From: Alphaproteobacteria bacterium
GTDB taxonomy: Bacteria > Pseudomonadota > Alphaproteobacteria > Micropepsales > Micropepsaceae
DNA length: 64,000 bases
NCBI GenBank assembly: GCA_016124385.1
Contig: WGNU01000006.1
Span: forward strand, 124,001-188,000
Direction of reading: 5' to 3'
In this document: piece after piece, positions 1 through 8,021 of the stretch
How positions within the stretch are numbered: position 1 is the stretch's first letter
Layout: every line of letters starts with the position of its first letter
Position numbers and translations under genes: made by a program
Notes under the pieces: model-generated
What the model was told of the DNA's origin: nothing
The model's input: the letters and a program-made list of their open reading frames with translations, nothing else
The model's database searches: none

Positions 1-354
1 GCTGGAGAAGGCGACGACTTGGCCGTCCTCGAGACCGTAGTGCTCGATATTGGCGACGCGGCCGTCCTCACCGAATTGGATCGCGAGAATGTCGCGCTTG
101 GTCGTTTCGGGGTTGAAGAACATCTCCTGCTCTTCCTCGCTCGCGATGTAGTACCAGGTATCGGAATCGAACGTCGCGACGTTCGAGGGCGAGCCCAGAC
201 GCTCCGAGATTGTGTCGCGGTCATCGACGCCGACGCGGATGGTCGCGACCTTTTCGGGATCGGGGATATAGCCGCGCTGGGAGACGACCGGCGCGCAGGC
301 GCTGAGCGCGAGGCTGGCCACGCCCGCGGCGAGAAGAACGCTCAAGGGTTTCAT
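1..354 (-). CDS. bamE: Outer membrane assembly lipoprotein BamE (C-terminus off the left edge)
   Basis: BamE (SmpA/OmlA) is a small lipoprotein of the BAM complex that inserts beta-barrel proteins into the outer membrane. The reading frame starts at the ATG complementary to 352-354 and stays open to the window edge (118 codons), so it is partial. The N-terminus is a lipoprotein signal with lipobox LSAC and Cys20. The rest shows the family pattern: a short GYIPDP segment, a stretch with SERLGSPS, and a DTWYYI strand followed by an FGEDGRV hairpin. It is divergent from the bc1 chaperone gene, with 129 bp between them, which is the usual alphaproteobacterial arrangement. Confidence 0.88.
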   Translation of the reverse strand, partial: MKPLSVLLAAGVASLALSACAPVVSQRGYIPDPEKVATIRVGVDDRDTISERLGSPSNVATFDSDTWYYIASEEEQEMFFNPETTKRDILAIQFGEDGRVANIEHYGLEDGQVVAFSS

Positions 355-483
355 GCTTCCTCCGTCGATCCGCCCGGCGCTGCCCGTTCGGCGCGGCCGG
401 TGTCGCGATTGACCTATGCCAATCGCCTTCTATTTTGCAAGGTCGCGCTTCACCGCAGCCCCGACCGAGCAACCGGCCTTTCC

Positions 484-1050
484 ATGCGCCTTCTCCGTAC
501 CGCTCTGGCCGCTTTCGGCCGACCCACGCCCGAGATCGCGGCGGCTGAGCGCGTGCATCAGATGCTGAGCGCGGCGGCGCGGCGGCCCGAATTCTATCTG
601 GCGGGCGAGGTGCCGGACACGATCGATGGGCGATTCGACCTCCTCGCACTCCACGCGGTGCTGGCGTTTCGCCGGCTGACGGCGCTTGGGCCCGAGGGCA
701 CGCGGCTGGCGCAGCGGACCTGCGATCTCATGTTCGCGGCCTTTGATGACGCCGTCCGCTCGCTCGGCGTCGGCGACATGGGTGTGCCGCACAAGGTGCG
801 CGCGATGGCAACGGCCTATGGCGGGCGGGCGGAGGCCTATAACGCCGCGCTCGACACGGGCGACCGGGCAGCACTGGAAGCGGCGCTCGCGCGCAATCTC
901 TATCGGGGGAAGGACAGCGCGGCGGTTCCGGCGATCGCATCCTATGTGGAGACGGCGGGCGAGGCGCTGGCCCAATGCTCCCTCGCCGATTTCGAGGCCG
1001 GGAAGGCGCTTTTCCCGTCTTTCGCGCCGGGCGAGGAGCGGCGCCCGTGA
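484..1050 (+). CDS. Ubiquinol-cytochrome c chaperone (CBP3/UQCC1 family)
   Basis: A 188-aa protein of the ubiquinol-cytochrome c chaperone family, which helps assemble the cytochrome bc1 complex; mitochondria have the homologue CBP3. The family core is visible as FDLLALHAVLAFRRL, then a segment with GVGDMGVPHKVR and the AYGGRAEAYNAAL helix. I chose the ATG at 484, which gives MRLLRT; the frame is open further upstream, but that part runs antisense into bamE and lacks family character. The stop codon overlaps the GTG start of the DUF177 gene (GTGA), so the two are translationally coupled. Confidence 0.85.
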   Translation: MRLLRTALAAFGRPTPEIAAAERVHQMLSAAARRPEFYLAGEVPDTIDGRFDLLALHAVLAFRRLTALGPEGTRLAQRTCDLMFAAFDDAVRSLGVGDMGVPHKVRAMATAYGGRAEAYNAALDTGDRAALEAALARNLYRGKDSAAVPAIASYVETAGEALAQCSLADFEAGKALFPSFAPGEERRP

Positions 1051-1589
1051 GCGGGCCCGTTCCGCTGAGCCGGCCCTTCCCGACGGCGCGGCTGAAGCAG
1101 GGGGCGCAGAGCATCACTTGGAGCCTCGATGAGGCGGACCGCGCGGCGCTCGCCACCTGGCTCGACCTTCCCGGCATCGCCTCGCTGACGGCCGAGATGA
1201 CCGTTTCGCCCTGGCGGCGCGAGGGGGCGCTGGTCGAGGGAACGCTTGATGCCCGGCTGACGCAGATCTGCGTCGTCACGCTCGAGCCCTTCGAGAGCAC
1301 GCTTTCGGCCCCCATCGCGCGGCGATTTCACCCCGATGCGGAGCCCAATACCGTGATCGAGGACCCGGAGGCCGAGGACCCGCCCGAGCCCCTCACCGAG
1401 CGCATCCTCGATCTGGGGGTGATCCTGGCGGAGGAACTGAGCCTCGCGCTCGACCCCTTTCCCAAGGCGCCGGGCGCCGTTCTTCCCGAGACCGCAGCAG
1501 GCGAGGCCGCGCAGGAGGGCGAAAAGCGCCCCAACCCCTTTGCGGCGCTCGCGGCGCTCAAATCCAAGCCCGAGGGCACAGGGTCTTGA
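1047..1589 (+). CDS. DUF177 (YceD-like) protein
   Basis: A 180-aa DUF177/YceD protein. The family is almost always encoded just upstream of rpmF, as here, and is linked to 23S rRNA or 50S subunit metabolism. Visible signs are the central segment with LDARLTQICVVTLEPFES, which matches the usual 'C.R.L.P' core of the family, an acidic stretch after it (PEAEDPPEPL) and a predicted short helix with ILDLGVILAEELSLALDPFP. The start is GTG at 1047, overlapping the previous stop. The tail is rich in Ala, Glu and Lys and ends in a basic peptide. Confidence 0.85.
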   Translation: MSGPVPLSRPFPTARLKQGAQSITWSLDEADRAALATWLDLPGIASLTAEMTVSPWRREGALVEGTLDARLTQICVVTLEPFESTLSAPIARRFHPDAEPNTVIEDPEAEDPPEPLTERILDLGVILAEELSLALDPFPKAPGAVLPETAAGEAAQEGEKRPNPFAALAALKSKPEGTGS

Positions 1590-1709
1590 AAATCCCGGCC
1601 GCTTGAGGCACAACCTGCGGCTCTCATGCGACTTGACGGCTTTTGCCGCTGCCGCGGATCAGGGCGTCCTGGGCGCCGTTCGCCAGTCGCCCGATAAGGA
1701 GTGCCCTCG

Positions 1710-1889
1710 ATGGCCGTGCCGAAGCGAAAGACCAGCCCTTCACGGCGCAACATGCGGCGGTCGCATCACGGTCTTAAGTCCGAAGCCTATAACGAGTGCT
1801 CGAATTGCGGCGAGCTGAAGCGCCCGCATCACATCTGTGGGGCCTGCGGCTATTATGATGGCCGGGAGGTCGTGAAGCCGGACGCTTGA
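1710..1889 (+). CDS. rpmF: 50S ribosomal protein L32
   Basis: 59-aa ribosomal protein L32, located at the exit side of the large subunit. It begins [20 protein letters not shown] and carries two CxxC-like pairs ([22 protein letters not shown]) that bind zinc in the zinc-containing form of L32. A shorter GTG-initiated extension starting at 1701 is possible, but the ATG at 1710 gives the canonical N-terminus. An AAGGAG stretch lies at 1696-1701. The DUF177-rpmF-plsX-fabH order is conserved across Proteobacteria. Confidence 0.97.
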   Translation: MAVPKRKTSPSRRNMRRSHHGLKSEAYNECSNCGELKRPHHICGACGYYDGREVVKPDA

Positions 1890-1959
1890 GACGCGGCGCC
1901 CTCTCCGGTGCCTCACGGGGCGCCCTGGCACCGCGCCGCCCCCTCGTGAGGAACTGCCC

Positions 1960-3039
1960 TTGAGCCGTCCGCTAACGCTTTCGATCGATGCGATGGGCGG
2001 GGATCATGCGCCCGGGGCGATCATCGAAGGCTGCGCCATCGCGCGGGTGCGGCACCCCAAAGTCCATTTCCTTCTGCACGGGCTTTCCGGCGCGCTCAGG
2101 CCGCTGGTCGATCAGCACACGATCCTTGGCGATTGCACGAGCATCGTGGCGGCCGAGACGATGGTCGCCATGGACGACAAGCCAAGCCAGGCGCTGCGGC
2201 GCGGGCGGGGCACCTCGATGTGGCGCGCGATCGATGCGCTTCGGCAGGGCGAGGCCGACGTCGCGGTCTCGGCCGGCAATACCGGCGCGCTGATGGCGAT
2301 GGCGAAATTCCAATTGAAGACGCTGCCGAACGTCGCGCGACCGGCGATCGTCGCGCTCTGGCCGACGACGCGCGGGCAGAGCATCGTGCTCGATGTCGGC
2401 GCCAATATCGGGGCGTCGTGCGAGCAGCTCGTCGATTTCGCGATCATGGGCGCGGCCTTCGCGCGGGTGACGCTCGGGCTCGCGCGGCCAAGCGTTGGCC
2501 TTCTCAATATCGGCACGGAAGAGATCAAGGGCAACGAGGCCGTCAAGCTCGCGGCGCAGACGCTGCGCGCGGCGGGCGATCTCTCGTTCGATTTTCACGG
2601 CTATGTCGAGGGCGACGACATCAGCACGGGCGTCGTCGATGTCGTCGTGACGGACGGCTTTACCGGCAACGTCGCGCTGAAGGCGGCGGAAGGGACGGCG
2701 CGCCTCGTCGGTACCTATCTGCGCCAAGCGCTCACCAATTCACTTTTTTCGAAGGCCGGCGCGGCGCTCGCGAGCGGCGCGCTCCGGGTCCTCCGTACCA
2801 AGATGGATCCGCGGTCGGTCAATGGCGGGGTGTTCCTCGGCCTCAACGGCATCGTCGTCAAAAGCCACGGCGGGACCGACGGGCTCGGTTTTGCGAGTGC
2901 GATCGACCTCGCGGTCGACATGGGTAAGTCGGACCTTCAAGCCCGCATCGCGCACGATGTCGCGCAGATCGCGCCGATGCTGCCCGGCGGCAGCGATGCG
3001 CTCGCGGTGGGCGGCGATCCCGTGACGGTTGCCCCATGA
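1960..3039 (+). CDS. plsX: Phosphate acyltransferase PlsX
   Basis: PlsX makes acyl-phosphate from acyl-ACP and inorganic phosphate, feeding PlsY in phospholipid synthesis; it is a peripheral membrane enzyme. The 359-aa protein has the family opening [12 protein letters not shown], the [10 protein letters not shown] segment and [13 protein letters not shown], all strongly conserved. The start is TTG at 1960, with GAGGA at 1947-1951 as ribosome binding site; no ATG lies closer to the conserved N-terminus. The 3' end overlaps fabH by ATGA, so the two lipid genes are coupled. Confidence 0.96.
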   Translation: MSRPLTLSIDAMGGDHAPGAIIEGCAIARVRHPKVHFLLHGLSGALRPLVDQHTILGDCTSIVAAETMVAMDDKPSQALRRGRGTSMWRAIDALRQGEADVAVSAGNTGALMAMAKFQLKTLPNVARPAIVALWPTTRGQSIVLDVGANIGASCEQLVDFAIMGAAFARVTLGLARPSVGLLNIGTEEIKGNEAVKLAAQTLRAAGDLSFDFHGYVEGDDISTGVVDVVVTDGFTGNVALKAAEGTARLVGTYLRQALTNSLFSKAGAALASGALRVLRTKMDPRSVNGGVFLGLNGIVVKSHGGTDGLGFASAIDLAVDMGKSDLQARIAHDVAQIAPMLPGGSDALAVGGDPVTVAP

Positions 3040-4007
3040 TCCGTTCCGTCGTGAAGGGATGGGGCGCGTATCTGCCCCAGCGGATCGTCACGAACGCGGA
3101 GCTGGCGCGCCAGATCGACACTTCCGATGAGTGGATCACGGCGCGCACCGGCATTCGCGAGCGGCGGATCGCGGCGGAGGGCGAGTTCACCTCCGACCTT
3201 GCGACCCACGCAGCGACCGCCGCGCTCGCCAAGGCGGGGATCGCGGGCGATGACGTCGATCTCATCGTGCTTGCGACCACGACGCCCGATGAAACGTTTC
3301 CAGCGACCGCGACGGCCGTCCAGCGCCGGATCGGCATGACGCGCGGTGCCGCGTTCGACGTCCAGGCCGTGTGCTCGGGCTTTCTCTTCGCGCTCGCGAC
3401 GGCCGACAATTTCATCCGGCTGGGGCAGGCGCAGCGCGCGCTCGTCATCGGGGCGGAGACGATGTCGCGCATCCTCGATTGGGAGGATCGCGGCACGTGC
3501 GTCCTCTTCGGCGACGGGGCGGGGGCCGTGGTGCTCGAAGCGGCGCAGGGCGCCGGCACGGCCGATGATCGCGGCATTCTTTCCAGCCATCTTTTTTCCG
3601 ATGGGCGGCTGCACGATCTTCTCTATGTCGATGGCGGCCCCTCGACGACGCAGACGGCGGGGCATCTGCGGATGGAGGGCCGCGAGGTCTTCCGGCACGC
3701 GGTGACGAACATCTCCGCCGCCATCGAGGCCGCGCACGCGGCCAACGGGCTTTCTTCCTCGGCGATCGACTGGTTCGTGCCGCATCAGGCGAATGCGCGC
3801 ATCCTCGATGCGACGGCGAGGAAGGTCGGCGTGCCCACCGAGCGCGTCGTCCTCACGATCGACCGGCACGGCAACACCTCGGCCGCCTCGGTCCCGCTCG
3901 CGCTCGTCGAGGCGGCCGATGACGGGCGCATCAAGCGAGGCGATCTCGTGCTCCTCGAGGCGATGGGCGGCGGGCTCACCTGGGGTTCGGCGCTGATTCG
4001 ATGGTGA
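3036..4007 (+). CDS. fabH: Beta-ketoacyl-ACP synthase III
   Basis: FabH condenses acetyl-CoA with malonyl-ACP and starts fatty-acid synthesis. The 323-aa protein has the complete thiolase-fold triad: Cys113 in AVCSGF, His250 in FVPHQAN and Asn280 in HGNTSAAS. It also has the N-terminal [10 protein letters not shown] signature and C-terminal [16 protein letters not shown]. It overlaps plsX by four bases. An independent promoter for ihfA follows, so the lipid operon may end here or read through. Confidence 0.96.
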   Translation: MIRSVVKGWGAYLPQRIVTNAELARQIDTSDEWITARTGIRERRIAAEGEFTSDLATHAATAALAKAGIAGDDVDLIVLATTTPDETFPATATAVQRRIGMTRGAAFDVQAVCSGFLFALATADNFIRLGQAQRALVIGAETMSRILDWEDRGTCVLFGDGAGAVVLEAAQGAGTADDRGILSSHLFSDGRLHDLLYVDGGPSTTQTAGHLRMEGREVFRHAVTNISAAIEAAHAANGLSSSAIDWFVPHQANARILDATARKVGVPTERVVLTIDRHGNTSAASVPLALVEAADDGRIKRGDLVLLEAMGGGLTWGSALIRW

Positions 4008-4036
4008 GGTGAAGAGCGCGTCTTAGCGGCTTGTTA

Positions 4037-4065
4037 TTGACGCATTTTTTGCGCCCGACTACGAT
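4037..4065 (+). promoter_or_regulatory. Sigma-70-type promoter upstream of ihfA
   Basis: A TTGACG -35 box (4037-4042), a 17-base spacer with a T-run, and a TACGAT -10 box (4060-4065) lie 26 bases before the ihfA start. Box match and spacing are near ideal. No promoter activity can be seen directly. Confidence 0.6.
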
Positions 4066-4091
4066 CCGGCCTGAGCAAAGGAGTGACGCGC

Positions 4092-4409
4092 ATGGGCGAG
4101 CGAACCATCACGCGGGCCGATCTGGCTGAAGCGGTCTATCAAGAAGTCGGGCTCAGCCGGAACGAATCTGCCATGCTGGTTGAAGACGTGCTGGAGACGA
4201 TCGCCAAAGGTCTCATCCAGGGCTCGACCGTGAAGCTTTCTTCGTTCGGCACTTTCGCCGCGCGCGACAAAGGCGGGCGAATCGGGCGGAATCCCAGAAC
4301 GGGTGAAGAGGTCCCGATCGAGCCGCGCCGCGTCCTCGTCTTTCGGCCCTCCCATGTCCTTCGGGACATGATCAACGGGAAGACTCCAGGGGACGCGGTC
4401 GAGGACTGA
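4092..4409 (+). CDS. ihfA: Integration host factor alpha subunit
   Basis: 105-aa HU/IHF-family DNA-bending protein. IHF-alpha features are clear: [21 protein letters not shown] at the N-terminus, the KLSSFGTF turn, and the DNA-binding arm with [17 protein letters not shown]. Partner IhfB is not in this window. The ATG at 4092 is preferred over an in-frame GTG at 4083 because AGGAG at 4078-4082 is correctly spaced for the ATG. As usual in this class, a MerR-type gene follows. Confidence 0.95.
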   Translation: MGERTITRADLAEAVYQEVGLSRNESAMLVEDVLETIAKGLIQGSTVKLSSFGTFAARDKGGRIGRNPRTGEEVPIEPRRVLVFRPSHVLRDMINGKTPGDAVED

Positions 4410-4496
4410 AGGCCGCCGCCCGCGTCTTGAGGGTCGGGCCGGTCCACGGCCGCCCGTGCCTCGCGATGCCGCCCTGTCGATGAAGGAGAGTGCCCG

Positions 4497-5072
4497 ATGG
4501 AGCCTCAGCCGACACAGACAAAATCACGCGACGCGTTCCGCACGATCAGCGAGGTCGCGGGCGATCTGGACGTGCCGCAGCACGTGCTGCGGTTCTGGGA
4601 GAGCAAATTCTCGCAGCTGCGTCCGCTGAAGCGCGGCGGCGGGCGGCGCTATTACCGGCCGGACGACATCAACCTGCTGCGCGGCATCCGCCAATTGCTC
4701 CACAGCGACGGCTATACGATCCGGGGCGTTCAGAAGCTGCTGAAAGACCATGGCGTCAGGTACGTCATCGGGCTTGGGCGCGGCTTCGGCGAGGAGACGA
4801 TCGGCGAAGCGGATGCGGCGCCGGCGATGGAGGAAGCGTTCGTCGAGGACACGCGCGCCGTCGCGCTCGCGGGCGAGGGCGCCGAGACGATCGCCGCGCC
4901 GCTGGCCGCCGCGCCTGTCGTCGCCGGATTGACGGGCGAGCAGGCGCAGGTTCTGCGCGAGGCGCTCGGCGAACTCGAGGCGGCGCGCGAGACGCTCACC
5001 GCCCTTGCCGGCGAGACGCCGGAAGAGCCCGTGACGCGGTTCGCGGGCGCGCGCGGCACGGCGTCGCGCTAG
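4497..5072 (+). CDS. MerR-family transcriptional regulator
   Basis: 191-aa regulator with an N-terminal MerR winged helix (about residues 13-80: [19 protein letters not shown], then [22 protein letters not shown]). The rest is an Ala/Glu-rich helical tail without obvious effector-binding cysteines, so it is not a metal sensor of the CueR type. Its position directly after ihfA and before tRNA-Pro is a conserved alphaproteobacterial arrangement. The target genes are not apparent. GGAG at 4484-4487 is a suitable ribosome binding site. Confidence 0.88.
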   Translation: MEPQPTQTKSRDAFRTISEVAGDLDVPQHVLRFWESKFSQLRPLKRGGGRRYYRPDDINLLRGIRQLLHSDGYTIRGVQKLLKDHGVRYVIGLGRGFGEETIGEADAAPAMEEAFVEDTRAVALAGEGAETIAAPLAAAPVVAGLTGEQAQVLREALGELEAARETLTALAGETPEEPVTRFAGARGTASR

Positions 5073-5077
5073 GCGAA

Positions 5078-5101
5078 ACGCGGGCCTTTAAGGCCACGCG
5101 T
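5078..5101 (+). terminator. Probable terminator after the MerR gene
   Basis: A nearly complete inverted repeat: ACGCG (5078-5082) and GGCCTT pair with AAGGCC and CGCGT (5097-5101), with a one-base bulge and a very short loop, followed by TCTT. The U-run is weak, so intrinsic termination is plausible but unproven. Confidence 0.4.
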
Positions 5102-5106
5102 CTTCA

Positions 5107-5135
5107 TTGATGCCAGCTTGCAAGACCCCTATAGT
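5107..5135 (+). promoter_or_regulatory. Promoter of tRNA-Pro(GGG)
   Basis: TTGATG (5107-5112), 17-base spacer, TATAGT (5130-5135), placed 35 bases before the mature tRNA 5' end. This is a strong consensus match for a stable-RNA gene. Confidence 0.6.
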
Positions 5136-5170
5136 CCCCGCCCTTCCGGCGCCCTGGCGCTGGATCCGGT

Positions 5171-5247
5171 CGGGGCGTAGCGCAGCCTGGTAGCGCATCA
5201 GTCTGGGGGACTGGGGGTCGTCGGTTCAAATCCGGCCGCCCCGACCA
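5171..5247 (+). tRNA. tRNA-Pro (anticodon GGG)
   Basis: 77 nt including encoded CCA. The acceptor arm CGGGGCG pairs with CGCCCCG. The D arm is GCGCAGCCTGGTAGCGC, the anticodon loop CTGGGGG with GGG at the anticodon positions, and the T arm GTCGGTTCAAATCCGGC. The acceptor and D arms match the second tRNA-Pro gene near 59.2 kb. Base composition changes sharply just after its 3' end, which marks the start of an accessory islet. Confidence 0.95.
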
Positions 5248-5267
5248 ATACTATCTACAAGTTATCG

Positions 5268-5364
5268 GAATTCTGGTCCCAAGTTTTGCGGGCCATAGGC
5301 AGCGTAGTGAGAATTCTGACCAAGGCGCGCTGGCCCCGGAGTAGTTCGCGCCCTGCCATAGGCG
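5268..5364. repeat. Imperfect duplicated segments next to tRNA-Pro
   Basis: GAATTCTGGTCCCAAG (5268-5283) resembles GAATTCTGACCAAG (5313-5326), and GCCATAGGC occurs twice (5292-5300 and 5356-5364). They look like degraded terminal sequences of a transposable element or a small duplication. No gene is seen in this stretch. Confidence 0.3.
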
Positions 5365-5378
5365 ATACGTATGAAAAC

Positions 5379-5576
5379 TTAATCTGCAGGAGAGCAGGCA
5401 TCTCCTCCGTCGCTGTCGCCGACCGTATGGCATGTCGAAACCTGACCTGTAATGTGATCAATTCTAAAGGCATAAGTAGTGTTGGAAATTGGGGCAAGCG
5501 AGTAACGGTCCTGCACAAGAATTGCAGCGGACAGCAACAGCGCTGCCACGATGATTGCGAGCGACACGTTCATCAT
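5379..5576 (-). CDS. Small membrane-anchored protein of unknown function
   Basis: 65 aa with a single N-terminal hydrophobic segment (VSLAIIVAALLLSAAILV, residues 4-21) and a short polar domain containing AFRIDHITGQVSTC. That 'RxDxxTGxVxxC' pattern recurs in small single-span bacterial proteins whose role is unknown to me. The start is supported by GGAAAGG a few bases upstream of tandem ATG codons. Codon usage is AT-richer than that of the flanking core genes. I cannot assign a function. Confidence 0.5.
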   Translation of the reverse strand: MMNVSLAIIVAALLLSAAILVQDRYSLAPISNTTYAFRIDHITGQVSTCHTVGDSDGGDACSPAD

Positions 5577-5692
5577 TCACACCTTTCCTGCAAATAGCAC
5601 CATGACAATACAGTTCATTTAATCCGCCATGAACAAGTAACCTCCACTAACTCCTCCGATGAGAACTTAGGTCCGGCGCAATAGGGAGTCAG

Positions 5693-5758
5693 AAACTGAA
5701 GCTGCTCAGCGAAGAGCGGATCATCTCAATCCTTAAGGAGTACGAAGCGGGTATTGAT
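5693..5758 (+). mobile_element. Remnant of an IS3-family transposase orfA
   Basis: In the + frame starting at 5693 the translation contains LSEERIISILKEYEAG, which matches the N-terminal helix of IS3-family OrfA proteins (typically 'F(S/T)EEQIIxILKExEAG'). No start codon precedes it, and similarity stops at about residue 22, so this is a scrap rather than a functional element. It abuts the 3' end of the 310-aa gene on the opposite strand. Confidence 0.6.
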
Positions 5759-5785
5759 TACGACCGGCCTCCAGCCTCCACTGAA

Positions 5786-6718
5786 TCAGGAATGGGGGTC
5801 GCATAACACGCGACGAAGTTGATCGAGAATTGCGATCCCGCCAGAGCTGTTCGGCGCAAGGCTAGCGGCTTGCGCCTGCGCACCGCTATAGACAACGATG
5901 GACGGGAAGCTTCCGCGCCACTCGTTGTTGAATCCCCAGTTCGTTGGCCTCCTTGTTACGATGATCGTCCTCTTTCTCGAGATGGCTGAAGGAACAATGT
6001 CAGTCCACAGCGTCCTCAGCATCAGCTTGCTGCTCGGCAATGCGTCCCAGGGCGCTGCGTCATCGAACTCAATCGGCCGGCGAGTGCCTCGCCTCAACTC
6101 TTCAATTTGACACGCAAGCCAATTCGGAATCTTGGGTACCAATGAAGTGCCGCCGCGGGAGGGATATGCAACTAATTCCAGTGTTGCGAGGTGCGTCGCC
6201 ATTAGTTGGTAGGCGGCCGCTAGGTTGTTGTCCGTAAGCTGCGACGCAACGGCTCTTGCCAAATTTTCGTTCCGCTTTCCCCAGTAAGAGAACGAACTCG
6301 TACCGCAGTTGCTCAGGTCGAATCCCGTGTGCTTTCCATCCCACGGATCGCTTTGTGCAAGCTCGCCCAGCGCACGCTCACGGATTTCATCTTGCAGGAA
6401 AGTTTCGCGATACCAAGTGTGGTTGGCCCCACCATTGAGGCTTAGGATGAGTACTGACGCGTCGAGAATATTTCCAGCGTAGGGGTGTGGGGGCAGGCTC
6501 AATTCGGTCGTAGTGCGGCGACGGGCTGAGGACTCAGGCCCATACCAATCCCTTAAGTAATTTTCCCAGCTCTGCCGGCCCATCGGGCCGTCGATCCGGA
6601 ATATGGGATATCTCTTGACGAATGATGCATCTTCATCATGGACAAAAGTCAGCGGACTATCTCTCTGTCTGGCCCGAAATTCGAACTCGCGCCAAAATTT
6701 GATCAATGCCAGTGTCAT
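5786..6718 (-). CDS. Unrecognised 310-aa protein; possible UDG-like 'LNPG' fold (inference)
   Basis: No family is recognised with certainty. The protein has an aromatic-rich N-terminus with WENYLRDWYG. Next comes PYAGNILDASVLILSLNGG (about residues 78-96), which looks like the 'GdpdApVvlLnLNPG' strand-turn of uncharacterised uracil-glycosylase-like proteins. Further on are LATLELVAYPSR, resembling the 'xEWFPYHSR' motif of the same group, and late hydrophobic strands (SPSIVVYSGAQ-like). There is no signal peptide or membrane segment. AAAGGG lies just before the ATG. GC content and codon use are well below those of neighbours, consistent with horizontal acquisition behind tRNA-Pro. Confidence 0.6.
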   Translation of the reverse strand: MTLALIKFWREFEFRARQRDSPLTFVHDEDASFVKRYPIFRIDGPMGRQSWENYLRDWYGPESSARRRTTTELSLPPHPYAGNILDASVLILSLNGGANHTWYRETFLQDEIRERALGELAQSDPWDGKHTGFDLSNCGTSSFSYWGKRNENLARAVASQLTDNNLAAAYQLMATHLATLELVAYPSRGGTSLVPKIPNWLACQIEELRRGTRRPIEFDDAAPWDALPSSKLMLRTLWTDIVPSAISRKRTIIVTRRPTNWGFNNEWRGSFPSIVVYSGAQAQAASLAPNSSGGIAILDQLRRVLCDPHS

Positions 6719-6921
6719 TCATACCCTTTTACAAGATTGTCGAACTTCGTAGCAGTAATACCGTCAAGAGAATCGTCCGTTGAGTACCGTATTTTATAAT
6801 CTTCCGATGATACTTTTAGCGCTTCAAGTCACGCGCTTGCCCGAGCCGCTAGCTAAGATTATCATGTGCAACGTCGTCATAGCGTCGTGCCGCAGCGCCG
6901 CCGAACGCTCATTCCGGCGGG

Positions 6922-7206
6922 TCAGCGAACGGTCTCTTTCTCCTTGGGCCTCTCGACACTGCGGGGCTTGGCCTTGGATTTCGGTTTGGGGAGGAGGCGG
7001 AAGCGCGTCTGGCACCACGCGAAATCGATCCCGACATCCAGAAGCGCATCCGAACGCCCGCAGGGGCAGGCGAACTCCATCACCGCGAGGACGCGGTAGG
7101 TCTCTCCGTAGACAAGCGGGACCGGCCGTCCCGTCACGTGGTTCGGGGCGACATCGACGCACAGCACCAGATCGCCAGGTCCAACGGCGTAGCTCATGTC
7201 TTCCAT
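6922..7206 (-). CDS. Small cytoplasmic protein of unknown function
   Basis: 94 aa. The sequence begins VGPGDLVLCVDVAP, then has PLVYGETYRVLAV, a CPCG pair in the middle and WCQTRFRLLPKPKSK before a basic tail. The spacing of 'GDLVxCVD ... G..YxV ... RFRxL' resembles short SH3/KOW-like proteins often found in prophages and islands, but I cannot name a function. The start could be at 7206 or at the ATG three codons later. It lies at the right edge of the tRNA-Pro islet, next to the Crp-like regulator. Confidence 0.55.
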   Translation of the reverse strand: MEDMSYAVGPGDLVLCVDVAPNHVTGRPVPLVYGETYRVLAVMEFACPCGRSDALLDVGIDFAWCQTRFRLLPKPKSKAKPRSVERPKEKETVR

Positions 7207-7258
7207 CCAATGATTGGAGAGCAGACTAGACCTTCAGGCGCGGGCGGCAAGGCCCTGC

Positions 7259-7939
7259 TCACGCGCCGGGCCGTTCGTCCGGCCGTGCCGCGACGCGGCG
7301 GCGCAGGGCCCGGCGGCTCTTCACCTCGATCGCGCCGTAGCCGCGCGCGATGAGGCCGTCCTCCTCCAATTCCGCGAGCCAGCCGTTCACGGCGTTGCGG
7401 CTGGCGCCGATCATCTCGGCGAGCGCGGATTGGCTGACCGCGACGCGGCGGTCGAACTCGGCGAGGGACGCGAGGCGCGCGGTCAGCCGCTCGCGCGGCG
7501 TCATCGCGACGAACTCGACGACGCGGCTCAGCATCTCGCGCAATTGCGCGTAGGCGAGCGTTGAGAGCGCGGGCCAGATCGCGGGGAATTCCTCCGCCGT
7601 CTCGCGCAGCACGCGATCGCTCAGCACAAAGAAGATCGAATCGACCGCGCAGATCGCGGTGACGAGACGGGGGCCGCCGCCGAAGAGGATGCTCTGGCCG
7701 ATCACGCCGCCGCGCGGCAGGAGGCTGACCAGGACCTCGCCGGAATCGGGCGTCTGCGCGTAGAGGTGAAGGCCACCCTCAAGCACGGCGGCGATGCCGG
7801 TGTCCTCTTCGCCCTCGCCCCAGAGCCATTCCCCGGCCGCGCGCTGGCGCAGGCGCCCCCTTGCGGCTAGCGCCGCGCGGACGGGCGCGTCCAGGTCCTC
7901 GAACCAGGGCAGGGCGTCGATCCGGGAGCGAAAGTCCAT
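7259..7939 (-). CDS. Crp/Fnr-family transcriptional regulator
   Basis: 226 aa with an N-terminal cyclic-nucleotide-binding-type beta barrel (about residues 10-125, including GGVIGQSILFGG) and a C-terminal winged helix (about 145-205: ERLTARLASLAE, VSQSALAEMIGASRNAVNGW). There is no N-terminal cysteine cluster, so it is not an oxygen-sensing FNR. The effector is unknown. It is transcribed away from the adjacent TauD-type dioxygenase gene and may control it. The intergenic region of about 80 bp has no clear FNR or CRP box. Confidence 0.88.
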   Translation of the reverse strand: MDFRSRIDALPWFEDLDAPVRAALAARGRLRQRAAGEWLWGEGEEDTGIAAVLEGGLHLYAQTPDSGEVLVSLLPRGGVIGQSILFGGGPRLVTAICAVDSIFFVLSDRVLRETAEEFPAIWPALSTLAYAQLREMLSRVVEFVAMTPRERLTARLASLAEFDRRVAVSQSALAEMIGASRNAVNGWLAELEEDGLIARGYGAIEVKSRRALRRRVAARPDERPGA

Positions 7940-8021
7940 GGCTCAAATGTAATCTGGTGAACAATCTTGCCGCAAGGGCCGGCCCAGAGTGGCCTCAGAA
8001 CAAGAACCGGGAGGACAGACC

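Noticed and set aside
1633-1661. TTGACG and a following weak box as an rpmF promoter
   Set aside because: The -35 is fair, but no acceptable -10 lies at 16-18 bases; read-through from the DUF177 gene is simpler.
5232-5247. tRNA-Pro(GGG) 3' end as an attachment site with a second copy at the islet's right end
   Set aside because: I found no repeat of the tRNA end near 7.2 kb; the only similar sequence is the other tRNA-Pro gene at 59.2 kb.
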